The position numbers were made by a program, and so were the translations under genes. A stretch of DNA of 7,242 nt from Chitinophagales bacterium (lineage in GTDB: Bacteria; Bacteroidota; Bacteroidia; Chitinophagales; Saprospiraceae): NCBI GenBank assembly GCA_013297575.1, contig JAAFHO010000286.1, positions 1 to 7,242 on the forward strand, given 5' to 3'. Below, one piece after another: positions 1 through 5,928 of the stretch; positions within the stretch are counted from its first letter, which is position 1, and each line of letters begins with the position of its first letter. The notes under the pieces were generated by a model, which did not search any database, was not told where the DNA came from, and saw only the letters and a list, made by a program, of their open reading frames with translations.

Positions 1-665
1 TTACCATCGTCCACGCCTGTGAGTTGGGTTTGCTCTGATTTTTCGTTATATACCTGTACTTTGGAAATAGTTTCGGCGCCTAAGTTTTTTGTAGCGGCTT
101 TCGGGTCGTCGCCAAAAAACGTTTTTCCATCCACGTACAATCGTTGTACATCTTTTCCTTGTGCTTTAATATTGCCATCGGCATCCACTTCAATACCGGG
201 CAGCCGCCGCAGCAAATCTTCCACGGTAGAGCCGGGTGGTACCTTAAAAGAAGCGGCATCGTACTCAATGGTATCGCCGCGGAAAGTGAGTGTTGAACGC
301 GCTGCTTTAATGACCACTTCATTGAGTTCTGTACTAATCGCCTTGACGAATACCGTACCAACGTCATTGGTTTCTGTGGTAGAAGCGGGCAAGTATTTTT
401 GGAGAGGAATATAACCTACATAGGAAACTTTGAGCAAATAAGCACTGTTTTTGACGTTTTTAAAGACAAATCCACCTTTATCGTCGCTGCGGGTAAAATT
501 GACCAAATTAGAATCCGAAGGATTGAGGAGCATGATGGTTGCAAAGGGCATATCCGCACCCGAAGTATCCATTACCAGCCCTTTTATGGTAATGCGCTTG
601 AGGTCTTGGGCTTGGAGGGCGCAGCACCCAAAGAGGAGTGCCATGCAGATAAGTAGTTTATTCAT
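1..665 (-). CDS. TonB-dependent receptor-like outer membrane beta-barrel protein, N-terminal part (3' end outside window)
   Basis: The frame read leftward from the ATG at 665-663 stays open for 221 codons to the window edge. Residues 1-20 form a Sec signal peptide (MNKLL, hydrophobic core, then ALQAQ before Asp21). Residues about 26-105 match a carboxypeptidase-like regulatory beta-sandwich domain (ITIKGLVMDTSG near its start, LLKVSYVGYIPLQ later). Residues about 115-221 are a plug-like domain: LNEVVIKA, then GDTIEYDAASFKVPPGSTVE, LLRRLPGIEVDADGNI, and the hallmark run RLYVDGKTFFGDDPKAATKN followed by KVQVY and TGVDDG. That last run is typical of the Bacteroidota outer-membrane beta-barrel family related to SusC/TonB receptors. 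The barrel lies outside the window. The protein should sit in the outer membrane; the substrate is unknown. LFGC inside the signal peptide loosely resembles a lipobox, but a receptor of this family is expected to be cleaved by signal peptidase I. The gene lies 538 bp downstream of the galactanase gene on the same strand, so it probably has its own promoter. Confidence 0.88.
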   Translation of the reverse strand, partial: MNKLLICMALLFGCCALQAQDLKRITIKGLVMDTSGADMPFATIMLLNPSDSNLVNFTRSDDKGGFVFKNVKNSAYLLKVSYVGYIPLQKYLPASTTETNDVGTVFVKAISTELNEVVIKAARSTLTFRGDTIEYDAASFKVPPGSTVEDLLRRLPGIEVDADGNIKAQGKDVQRLYVDGKTFFGDDPKAATKNLGAETISKVQVYNEKSEQTQLTGVDDG

Positions 666-796
666 TTTTGAGTTGATTTGTATATTCATAGCTATGGTGA
701 TAAATTAAGTCATTTTGTTGCACGAGGAACGTTTTCCATCATGCAAACGCATACAGAGCAATACATAATTCCTCTATTTAAATCTTATTTCTAAAT

Positions 797-824
797 GACT
801 ACTAAAGATTTAAAATGTTGCAAC
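797..824 (-). promoter_or_regulatory. Possible ECF-sigma-type promoter for the outer membrane receptor gene
   Basis: Read on the minus strand, GTTGCAACATTTT is followed about 15 bases later by GTAGTC, roughly 130 bp before the receptor start codon. A GCAAC-like upstream box with a GTC-containing downstream box resembles promoters used by extracytoplasmic-function sigma factors, which often drive receptor genes of this kind in Bacteroidota. No TAnnTTTG housekeeping box was seen on this strand between the site and the gene. This is pattern matching by eye only; GTTGCAAC is also a perfect palindrome and could be a protein-binding site instead. Confidence 0.25.
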
Positions 825-1083
825 TATCTTACAACCGTACACTTTTATTTTTGGTAATTTACTTTGACAATTGAAACAAAGTACAGTGCCCAAAGTGTGG
901 CAAGACCGGCCTTAGAAAAATGCAGGTTTTGCTTGAGTGGAGGCGGATGAAGCCAAAAAGTGTTTGAGCCAAACGAAATTTACGGGACACCGTCCCCGCT
1001 CAAATATGCGGCGAGTTTTTTTTGGCGCCGCCGTAGCGAGGAAGCAAAAGCACCGCATTTTTCGTCAGCCGAAGCGTTTTTTG

Positions 1084-1111
1084 CTTACTTTTTTTCGCTA
1101 AAAAAAGTAAG
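1084..1111. repeat. Perfect 12-bp stem-loop, possible terminator for the galactanase transcript
   Basis: CTTACTTTTTTT (1084-1095) and AAAAAAAGTAAG (1100-1111) are exact reverse complements separated by CGCT. The galactanase stop codon lies about 93 bp upstream on the minus strand. Because the stem itself is mostly A-T pairs with only short G+C ends, it is not a classical intrinsic terminator. It may equally be one arm of the putative repeat element around it. Confidence 0.55.
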
Positions 1112-1123
1112 AAGTAAGCATTA

Positions 1124-1156
1124 TTGCACGAGATTTCAACTTTTTGAAATTTGCAA
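1124..1156. repeat. Imperfect hairpin next to the 12-bp stem-loop
   Basis: The outer stem TTGCA (1124-1128) pairs with TGCAA (1152-1156). The inner stem ATTTCAA (1133-1139) pairs with TTGAAAT (1144-1150) around a 4-base loop, with a small asymmetric internal loop between the two stems. It lies 13 bp from the 1084-1111 hairpin and nearer the galactanase stop codon. It could be structured 3' RNA of that transcript or part of the repeat element. Confidence 0.4.
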
Positions 1157-1203
1157 GTGTATATATTTTTTTCAAAAGAAAAAAGGGTGCTGCTGTGTTG
1201 CAA

Positions 1204-2610
1204 CTATTTCAACCATAGTTGCCGAACGATACTTTTTTCCTTGTTTTGCAGCGATAAAAAATAAATACCACTCATTTTTACCGCAACAGACCATTCAAAC
1301 CGACCATCTGTATTAGAAGTTGTATGCGCTACCAATCGACCATTTTGGTCAAAAAGCGATAAATTACTATCCGTTAAAGTAGCGCCCTTGGCCGTAACAA
1401 CGATCAAATTTGCGCCTTGAATCGGACTGGAAGTTATAATGATCGACGAACCATCCGCATCGTTTGGCATACTTGTACTTGATGGCAGGTTTTGATAATT
1501 AAATTCCGGCCAAAGCATTCCGCCTTCCGGCAACATATTACTATTAAAATCAAAAAATGCAGCATGTTCTTGGTGCGAACCTTGTCCCCATTGCGTAGAG
1601 CAGGTGGAAGATACCCACGCCGGTTCCCAATACATCACACCCAAACCACCGCTATTGATGACCTCTTGCGTAAAATCGGTGAGCCATTTTTTCTGATTGG
1701 CGGGTGATGGTGGGTACGCTGGATCAAAATCGCTAATGATATTATTGGCGTTATCGTTGCTTTGCGTTGTCCAGATATAGCCTGTTTCCAGGATAAGCAC
1801 TTGTTTGCCCGGGTATTTTGTTTTGAGTCCAGCAATAATATCGCCCGTTTGTGCCATTGTTGTTGGTTTGTGCCAAGCCCAGTAGTAAGATAGGCCAATG
1901 ATATCAAAATCCTTTACACCATTGTTCCAAAAACCATCCATAAGCCATCCCGCATCGGCAGGACCGGCGATATGTAGGGCTACTTTTATGTCTTTATTGG
2001 TGGCGGTTTCTATATCGCGCACGGCCTGAATGGCTTTTTTAAACAAAGCACTATTCCGCGCCCAATTGAGTTGCCAGCCAGCATTATTTTGTTGTTCCGA
2101 TTGCAAAATACCGCGATTGGTTTCGTTCCCAATTTGTACCATTTCGGGCAATAAACCTTTCGTATTGAGGTCATCGAGCGTTGCATAGATGTAATTATAT
2201 AAGGAATCTTGCAAAACGGGGAGGTTATTCACCACATTGGCCCAGGCTGAGGGTACAATCTGGTGAGCAGGATCGGCCCATGTATCCGACAGGTGAAAAT
2301 CGAGGAGTACGCTCATGCCTGCCGCTTTGGCCCGCATGATACTACGGCATACATCGGTATAATTAGAATACCGCTTACCACTGTTCAAATTATCGTACCA
2401 ACTTGGCGTATGCCATAACCGAAGCCGCACGATATTGGTACCGTGGTCAGCAAAAATTTGATACACATCCTTGGGTGCATTGTTTTCTTTATAAATCACA
2501 CCACAATCATCCATTTCGTTGGCGTATGAAAGATCGGAGCCGAAATAAAAGGTTTGCGCTTGTAAGATAACAGCGATGAGGGCGAAGCAGAGAGTGAGTG
2601 TTTTTTTCAT
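1204..2610 (-). CDS. Secreted arabinogalactan endo-beta-1,4-galactanase (GH53) with C-terminal T9SS sorting domain
   Basis: Complete 468-residue enzyme that hydrolyses internal beta-1,4 links of galactan and type I arabinogalactan. Residues 1-19 are a signal peptide ending in LQAQ. Mature residues 21-375 form the GH53 (alpha/beta)8 barrel: FYFGSDLSY near the start, NIVRLRLWHTPS (59-70), LLDFHLSDTWADP (102-114), the QIGNE motif whose Glu163 is the expected acid/base, and VLILETGY whose Glu275 is the expected nucleophile. YWEPAW (327-332) closes the barrel. Both catalytic residues are present, so the enzyme should be active. After a Ser/Pro-rich linker (about 376-395), residues about 396-468 resemble a type A T9SS C-terminal sorting domain (LSLFDQNGRLV, SGIYFLSLQNKEKS, final LWLK). 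Export across the outer membrane by T9SS is therefore inferred. The gene starts 33 bp after an unrecognised gene on the same strand and has its own promoter. The ATG at 2610 is the only start that keeps the signal peptide. Confidence 0.93.
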   Translation of the reverse strand: MKKTLTLCFALIAVILQAQTFYFGSDLSYANEMDDCGVIYKENNAPKDVYQIFADHGTNIVRLRLWHTPSWYDNLNSGKRYSNYTDVCRSIMRAKAAGMSVLLDFHLSDTWADPAHQIVPSAWANVVNNLPVLQDSLYNYIYATLDDLNTKGLLPEMVQIGNETNRGILQSEQQNNAGWQLNWARNSALFKKAIQAVRDIETATNKDIKVALHIAGPADAGWLMDGFWNNGVKDFDIIGLSYYWAWHKPTTMAQTGDIIAGLKTKYPGKQVLILETGYIWTTQSNDNANNIISDFDPAYPPSPANQKKWLTDFTQEVINSGGLGVMYWEPAWVSSTCSTQWGQGSHQEHAAFFDFNSNMLPEGGMLWPEFNYQNLPSSTSMPNDADGSSIIITSSPIQGANLIVVTAKGATLTDSNLSLFDQNGRLVAHTTSNTDGRFEWSVAVKMSGIYFLSLQNKEKSIVRQLWLK

Positions 2611-2614
2611 GCTA

Positions 2615-2647
2615 CAAAAGTAATTGTTTTTTTAAGTAAAAATTCAA
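2615..2647 (-). promoter_or_regulatory. Bacteroidota-type promoter of the galactanase gene, close to the start codon
   Basis: On the minus strand TACTTTTG (2622-2615) is an exact TAnnTTTG -7 box, with TTG (2647-2645) 22 bases upstream as a -33 element. Only four bases separate the -7 box from the ATG. Transcription would therefore begin at or very near the start codon, giving a leaderless or nearly leaderless mRNA. The -33 TTG overlaps the stop codon of the preceding gene. No Shine-Dalgarno sequence is visible. Confidence 0.5.
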
Positions 2648-3285
2648 TAACCCGCAATAAATAGATATTTTGCCAGAACAAATTGCTGGTCATATTTTTC
2701 CTTGATACGATCTACTAACATGAACATCGCGGCATATTCGTCTGGATAAACGCCCATTTTTTCGTAGGAATGTAGGAAATCAAGTGCCAATAAGGAGGTA
2801 TGCTTGTCCGTCTTTATCGGATAACCCTGATAAACAAATTGTGGAGAGATACCCTCGATACCAAAATAATAGTTGTCGTGCAAGTCCGTTAAAGATTCCT
2901 CCAACTCATCGCTTGCCAAAGGATAACGCTCCAGCAATGACTGAACTTGAGCAATTTGTAACTCTAGGTCTTGGATGTTCATCTGTGTAGCGTAAAATTT
3001 ACCTTTAAATTTTAATTCATACAAGTTGCGCCATTCTTCAAATAGAACGCGGGTGAACGCTACAAATTCATTTCGGACAATCTCTTCCGGTAAGAGGTAT
3101 GTTTTTTCATCGTACGACCAGTCCAATCTTTTGCCATTGGGTAGTTCGGGACTAAAACGTTCAATATGTTTGTCGCTTTTCCATATAAAATCATCGCCAT
3201 AAATGCCAACAAACTGTTTTTCGAGTTCGGGACTGTCTTGTATGGATACTTCAAAAGGGACGAGGATGTGGTAGTATGCTGCCAT
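2644..3285 (-). CDS. Hypothetical protein, 213 residues, no recognised family
   Basis: I do not recognise this protein. It has no signal peptide or membrane segment, so it is probably cytoplasmic. The N-terminal part opens with AYYHILVPFEVSI and continues with FVGIYGDDFIWKSDKHIERF. The centre (about 103-135) is acidic and Leu/Gln-rich (QDLELQIAQVQSLLERY, ELEESLTDL) and is likely helical. The C-terminal part (about 163-206) reads as further amphipathic helices. Its start lies 12 bp after the stop of the A+T-rich SMI1/ankyrin-like gene and its end 33 bp before the galactanase, all on one strand. The tight spacing suggests co-transcription with the SMI1/ankyrin-like gene. By position it could be a second immunity or accessory protein, but its base composition is closer to the backbone genes. 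Only the existence of the gene is well supported. Confidence 0.75.
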   Translation of the reverse strand: MAAYYHILVPFEVSIQDSPELEKQFVGIYGDDFIWKSDKHIERFSPELPNGKRLDWSYDEKTYLLPEEIVRNEFVAFTRVLFEEWRNLYELKFKGKFYATQMNIQDLELQIAQVQSLLERYPLASDELEESLTDLHDNYYFGIEGISPQFVYQGYPIKTDKHTSLLALDFLHSYEKMGVYPDEYAAMFMLVDRIKEKYDQQFVLAKYLFIAGY

Positions 3286-3297
3286 GTTGATGTTGTT

Positions 3298-4926
3298 TTA
3301 TTTTATTTGAATTAATGTGTGAAATTTTTTAAAATCATCATTTTTTAATAATTCTACTTTTTCATGATAACTCAATTTCAAATTAATATCGACCCCGTAG
3401 TTTACAAGTATTTGAAGATATTTTGGCTTTATTCTATATAGTGGTTTGATCTTTAGTTGTGAAGTATCTGCGCCATGTTGCAATAGTAATTCAGTCATTT
3501 CATCATTTGTACTTAAATCAATCGCCGCAGAACTATTGCTGATTTTTTCATTTACATCCCAACCTTCTGTTATCCACTTCCTTATCATAAAAACATTGCC
3601 CTTTTCTATATGATATAATTTGGGATGAAAGTCATATTTTTTATGTAAATTGTCAATAAAAAAATCGAAATCATCACTTATTTTTTCTAATTCATTTGTA
3701 TTTTTTTTCCAAAAATACATACTAGATTTACTTTCTCCTATTCTAATTAATATCAAATTCTTTGAATAATCCTCAGCAATTGCTAAATAATCTAACGAAA
3801 TCATTCCTTTTTCGATTTGACTTTGTCGTTCTTGCATCATTTCTTTAAAAGAATAAAACATCGCTATATTTATACTTGTATTTTTATCTTTCCTGAAGAC
3901 CATATTTCCCAAGTTAACGCCCTCGTTTAATATTAAAAACCTTAAATACTCAAATGGAATAACTACCTTCTCTTTCTTTTGAAAGTTTATGACTTCGTCT
4001 TTTGTAATAAATTTACTATAACTTATAAGCCAATCGAGATTTTCATCTATCATTTTGGGATATTCGGAGGGTCTATTCTTTTCAAAATATCCATTGTTCA
4101 CCATATCGTCACAAAAGTTTGATATTTGTTCCCTTGGAATAGATCCAAAATCGTAATAATCATTTTTAATTATTTGTGTAGAAAATGGAACTTCATCAAA
4201 GTTTTTAATTCCACCACTTCTTCGCACAATATAGTTTCTAAAAAGCCCAATTTCTGCAAATTCATCATTTTTTTCGTAATACCGCCATAAGTATGTATTT
4301 TTATTATACTCATCTATTAAAACCCTTGAATGTATTTCTTGAATTGTTAAATCTCTACTTAATGGATAATCTACCCTTACTCCTTTTTGAGGCTCTATCT
4401 CCTTTTCAATATAATTTTGCCAATGCATTTGAGTTAGATTAAAAACTTTAGCAGCATTATTCTCAAAAGTTCCGCATAAAACACCACATCTATGACCACC
4501 ACATTTATGCCAAATTTCAATTAGCCATGTAAATAGTATATTTCGTTGTTCGTCATAAAATTTATAATCTTTATATCTCTCCCAATAGACATCTAAATTT
4601 TCTGGGTATTCGAAATTGCAATAAGGCTCTCTAGGAATATATTCAGGGAAAAGATATAGTTCTTTAAAAAAGCCACTCAATTCATTTGTCTCAGTATATG
4701 CAGAAAAGGTAAAATCAAGGCTGCCGCTTCCATGAAACAATTCAAACCGAATTATATCTTTCTCTTCGCCTTCAAGATTCTTTAAATTCTCGAAGTTATA
4801 TTTTTCAATAATTTTTTTGAATTTTTCTGTTAAAATTGCAGTATTTTCCTTTAAATAAGTGCCCCAATGCTCCAACTCTAAAATTTGATATTGACTATAG
4901 GTCTCTTTTTCGTGTAATTTAATCAT
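3298..4926 (-). CDS. Probable immunity-type protein: novel N-terminal region, SMI1/KNR4-like domain, ankyrin-like C-terminus
   Basis: A 542-residue cytoplasmic protein without signal peptide or membrane segments. Residues about 1-300 are a region I cannot assign; it is rich in aromatic residues and contains a His/Cys cluster, WHKCGGHRCGVLC (139-151). Residues about 305-428 read as an SMI1/KNR4 (SUKH) domain: a helix around ITKDEVINFQ, IPFEYLRFLILNEG (323-336), GNMVFRK, a loop with FYSFKEMM, LDYLAIAEDYSKNLILIRIG (378-397), then YFWKKNTNELEKISDDFDFFIDNL. This domain is common in immunity proteins that neutralise polymorphic toxins. Residues about 436-515 look like two or three divergent ankyrin repeats (MIRKWITEGWDVN, MTELLLQHGADTS, YLQILVNYGVDIN). 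The whole gene is visibly A+T-richer than the genes on either side, which suggests horizontal transfer. No intact toxin gene precedes it; only remnants do. The ATG at 4926 is the first usable start: another ATG 7 bp upstream runs into a stop. Immunity function is inferred from the domain and context. Confidence 0.72.
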   Translation of the reverse strand: MIKLHEKETYSQYQILELEHWGTYLKENTAILTEKFKKIIEKYNFENLKNLEGEEKDIIRFELFHGSGSLDFTFSAYTETNELSGFFKELYLFPEYIPREPYCNFEYPENLDVYWERYKDYKFYDEQRNILFTWLIEIWHKCGGHRCGVLCGTFENNAAKVFNLTQMHWQNYIEKEIEPQKGVRVDYPLSRDLTIQEIHSRVLIDEYNKNTYLWRYYEKNDEFAEIGLFRNYIVRRSGGIKNFDEVPFSTQIIKNDYYDFGSIPREQISNFCDDMVNNGYFEKNRPSEYPKMIDENLDWLISYSKFITKDEVINFQKKEKVVIPFEYLRFLILNEGVNLGNMVFRKDKNTSINIAMFYSFKEMMQERQSQIEKGMISLDYLAIAEDYSKNLILIRIGESKSSMYFWKKNTNELEKISDDFDFFIDNLHKKYDFHPKLYHIEKGNVFMIRKWITEGWDVNEKISNSSAAIDLSTNDEMTELLLQHGADTSQLKIKPLYRIKPKYLQILVNYGVDINLKLSYHEKVELLKNDDFKKFHTLIQIK

Positions 4927-4953
4927 ATAGCATTGTTTTTGTGTGTATTTCTG

Positions 4954-5139
4954 TTAAACTTGGTGGTTATGCTCCCGTAATAAACTTTTCGTTTGAGCGG
5001 CTCTATTTGACATCTCATCTATTTGGGTACTTCTTCCATTGGGCATCTACTTTACTTTTGATATTCGGTTTGAGCATTTTATTTTAATTGCTGAATCGTT
5101 GAATTTTGTACCAATGACTTCATTTATGTAATTAACTAT
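4954..5139 (-). pseudogene. Orphan C-terminal coding remnant, possibly the tail of a lost toxin gene
   Basis: One minus-strand frame runs from 5139 to the TAA at 4956-4954, broken only by a single TAG at 5049-5047. The piece before the stop reads IVNYINEVIGTKFNDSAIKI and continues to ISKVK. The piece after it is a 30-residue peptide starting MPNGRSTQIDEMSNRAAQTK and ending SLLREHNHQV. The second piece has a protein-like mix of charged residues and a plausible terminal helix. It ends 27 bp before the start of the immunity-like gene on the same strand, which is where a cognate toxin gene would end. I cannot name a family. It could instead be a small intact ORF (5046-4954) or chance. Confidence 0.35.
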
Positions 5140-5233
5140 TCAGACCTGCTTGACTTTTAATTATGTCGAATTCGCCATAATTAAAATTGGGGTTGTAGAT
5201 GGATTCCCAGACTCCTCCAGTTCCGCCACAAAA
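5132..5233 (-). pseudogene. KilA-N domain fragment (degraded phage/mobile-element DNA-binding protein)
   Basis: A 33-codon open stretch between two in-frame TAA stops encodes FCGGTGGVW followed by ESIYNPNFNYGEFDIIKSQ and AGLNS. The core from VWES to GLNS closely resembles the middle of KilA-N domains, where a Trp-Glu, then Asn-Pro-x-Phe, then Glu-Phe, then Lys-x-x-AGL-x-S pattern is usual. KilA-N proteins are DNA-binding proteins common in phages and mobile elements. The N-terminal third and everything after GLNS are absent or unreadable: the next codon is TAA, and no other frame continues with the expected KEW/TNAIGI-type segment. There is no start codon in the fragment. This is therefore a broken remnant left by an earlier insertion or deletion. 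Confidence 0.6.
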
Positions 5234-5333
5234 TTATAAAACTATCCATAATATATCTAGTTTATCTACCACATTTTTTTTCAGTTATTCAAATTTATTA
5301 CCAAGAAAGACAAAACGCCTCCCAAACCTTTCC

Positions 5334-5341
5334 TATTTTTG
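5334..5341 (+). promoter_or_regulatory. Putative -7 box for the acetyltransferase gene
   Basis: TATTTTTG matches the Bacteroidota TAnnTTTG -7 element and lies 50 bp before the ATG at 5392, giving an expected leader of about 45 bases. No clear TTG -33 element is visible at the usual spacing, so the assignment rests on one box and its position. Confidence 0.35.
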
Positions 5342-5391
5342 CCCCAACAACCATCTTTTTTGAATTACCACCACCATTCACACACCTATAC

Positions 5392-5928
5392 ATGAAAATA
5401 TTCATAGAAACAGAAAAATTCATACTCCGAGAGCTCCTTGAAACCGATGTGGACGGGATGTATGCACTGGATTCCGACCCAGAAGTACATAAATATCTCG
5501 GAAATAACCCCATTGCAAGTATGGATGCCGCCCTTGCCACCATTCAACATGTTCGGAAACAATATAAAGAAAATGGCATTGGGCGTTGGGCAATTATTGA
5601 TAAGGCTTCCAATGAATTTGTCGGTTGGGCAGGACTGAAATACGAGCAAAACCTCAGGACAAATTTTAATTATTACGACATCGGTTATCGCTTATTACGA
5701 AAGTATTGGGGCAAAGGCATTGCCTCCGAAGCCGCAAAAGTATCTTTAGAATACGGCTTTAATCAATTGAATATCAACGAAATATTCGCCGCGGCTCATG
5801 TGGGTAATGCCGCATCCAATAAAATACTGACCAATATTGGTTTAAAATTTATAGAGACGTTTGAATACAACGGGGCGTTAACCAATTGGTACGGATTAAA
5901 CAAATCGGAATACCTCCTTACCCATTAG
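5392..5928 (+). CDS. GNAT-family N-acetyltransferase (RimJ/RimL type)
   Basis: Complete 178-residue cytoplasmic protein of the usual length for this family, which transfers an acetyl group from acetyl-CoA to an amine. The first strand IETEKFILRELLETDVDGMY is the family opening, in which a residue pair RL/IL-RE leads into the D-x-x-x-M/L helix. Strand beta-4 (about 65-80, GRWAIIDKASNEFVGWAGL) is followed by IGYRLLRKYWGKGIASEA (97-114). Within it R103 to A111 is the acetyl-CoA pyrophosphate-binding R-x-x-x-G-x-G/A-type loop. NAASNKILTNIGLKF (139-153) is the conserved motif B region with Asn143. The acceptor is not predictable: ribosomal-protein, antibiotic and small-molecule acetylators share this fold. 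The gene starts after a spacer of decayed remnants and ends inside the 3' end of mfd. Confidence 0.9.
   Translation: MKIFIETEKFILRELLETDVDGMYALDSDPEVHKYLGNNPIASMDAALATIQHVRKQYKENGIGRWAIIDKASNEFVGWAGLKYEQNLRTNFNYYDIGYRLLRKYWGKGIASEAAKVSLEYGFNQLNINEIFAAAHVGNAASNKILTNIGLKFIETFEYNGALTNWYGLNKSEYLLTH

Larger units (their letters stand above)
962..1156. repeat. Putative interspersed intergenic repeat element made of several hairpins
   Basis: Five inverted repeats follow one another. They are GTTTG/CAAAC (962-966 with 970-974), GGGAC/GTCCC (984-988 with 992-996), GCGGCG/CGCCGC (1008-1013 with 1026-1031), a perfect 12-bp stem at 1084-1111, and a two-part stem at 1124-1156. Base composition swings from G+C-rich (GGCGCCGCC) to runs of T and A, unlike the coding sequence on either side. 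A structured, non-coding, unevenly composed block in a spacer is typical of dispersed repeats in Bacteroidota chromosomes. Copy number cannot be judged from one window, so the boundaries and the repeat nature are inference. Confidence 0.45.
666..1203. other. Gene-free spacer between galactanase and receptor genes
   Basis: No convincing protein gene lies here on either strand. The part near the receptor (666-840) is plain A+T-rich leader and promoter sequence. The remainder (about 880-1160) is dense in short inverted repeats and G+C-rich blocks, listed separately. The open frames across it (a 118-codon plus-strand frame and a 67-codon minus-strand frame) are low-complexity, rich in Phe, Lys and Arg, and lack any domain signature. 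The plus-strand frame also runs over the 3' end of the galactanase gene, so neither is annotated. Confidence 0.6.
4927..5391. other. Spacer carrying decayed minus-strand coding remnants
   Basis: This 465-bp stretch separates the immunity-like gene from the acetyltransferase gene, which point away from each other. It holds no intact gene. Two minus-strand reading-frame pieces look protein-like and are listed separately: a KilA-N fragment and an orphan C-terminal tail. Stops in all three minus frames break them. The part from 5234 to 5333 is A+T-rich with no feature seen. The last 60 bp carry the likely acetyltransferase promoter and leader. Confidence 0.6.

Noticed and set aside
846..853. TATTTTTG on the plus strand in the spacer
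   Set aside because: No plus-strand gene follows; A+T-rich sequence gives such matches by chance.
1000..1203. 67-codon minus-strand frame directly after the galactanase stop
   Set aside because: Built from the same hairpin sequences, no domain signature, and low-complexity Lys/Leu content.
960..1316. 118-codon plus-strand frame across the spacer and galactanase 3' end
   Set aside because: Low-complexity translation rich in Phe, Lys and Arg, no domain, overlaps a certain gene antisense, and runs through hairpins; best explained as a shadow of the repeat-like block.
1..2610. Polysaccharide utilisation locus built around the galactanase and receptor
   Set aside because: No SusD-like lipoprotein, regulator or second glycosidase is visible, the receptor is of the general beta-barrel type rather than clear SusC, and the two genes are 538 bp apart.
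5053..5060. TACTTTTG on the plus strand, an exact TAnnTTTG promoter box
   Set aside because: No gene starts within about 300 bp downstream on that strand, and the box at 5334-5341 is better placed for the acetyltransferase.
5015..5077. Alternative minus-strand frame starting MLKPNIKSKVDAQWKKYPNR
   Set aside because: It looks protein-like but ends after 20 codons and lies in a different frame from the better tail that reaches 4954. An in-frame TAA lies just upstream and it has no continuation.
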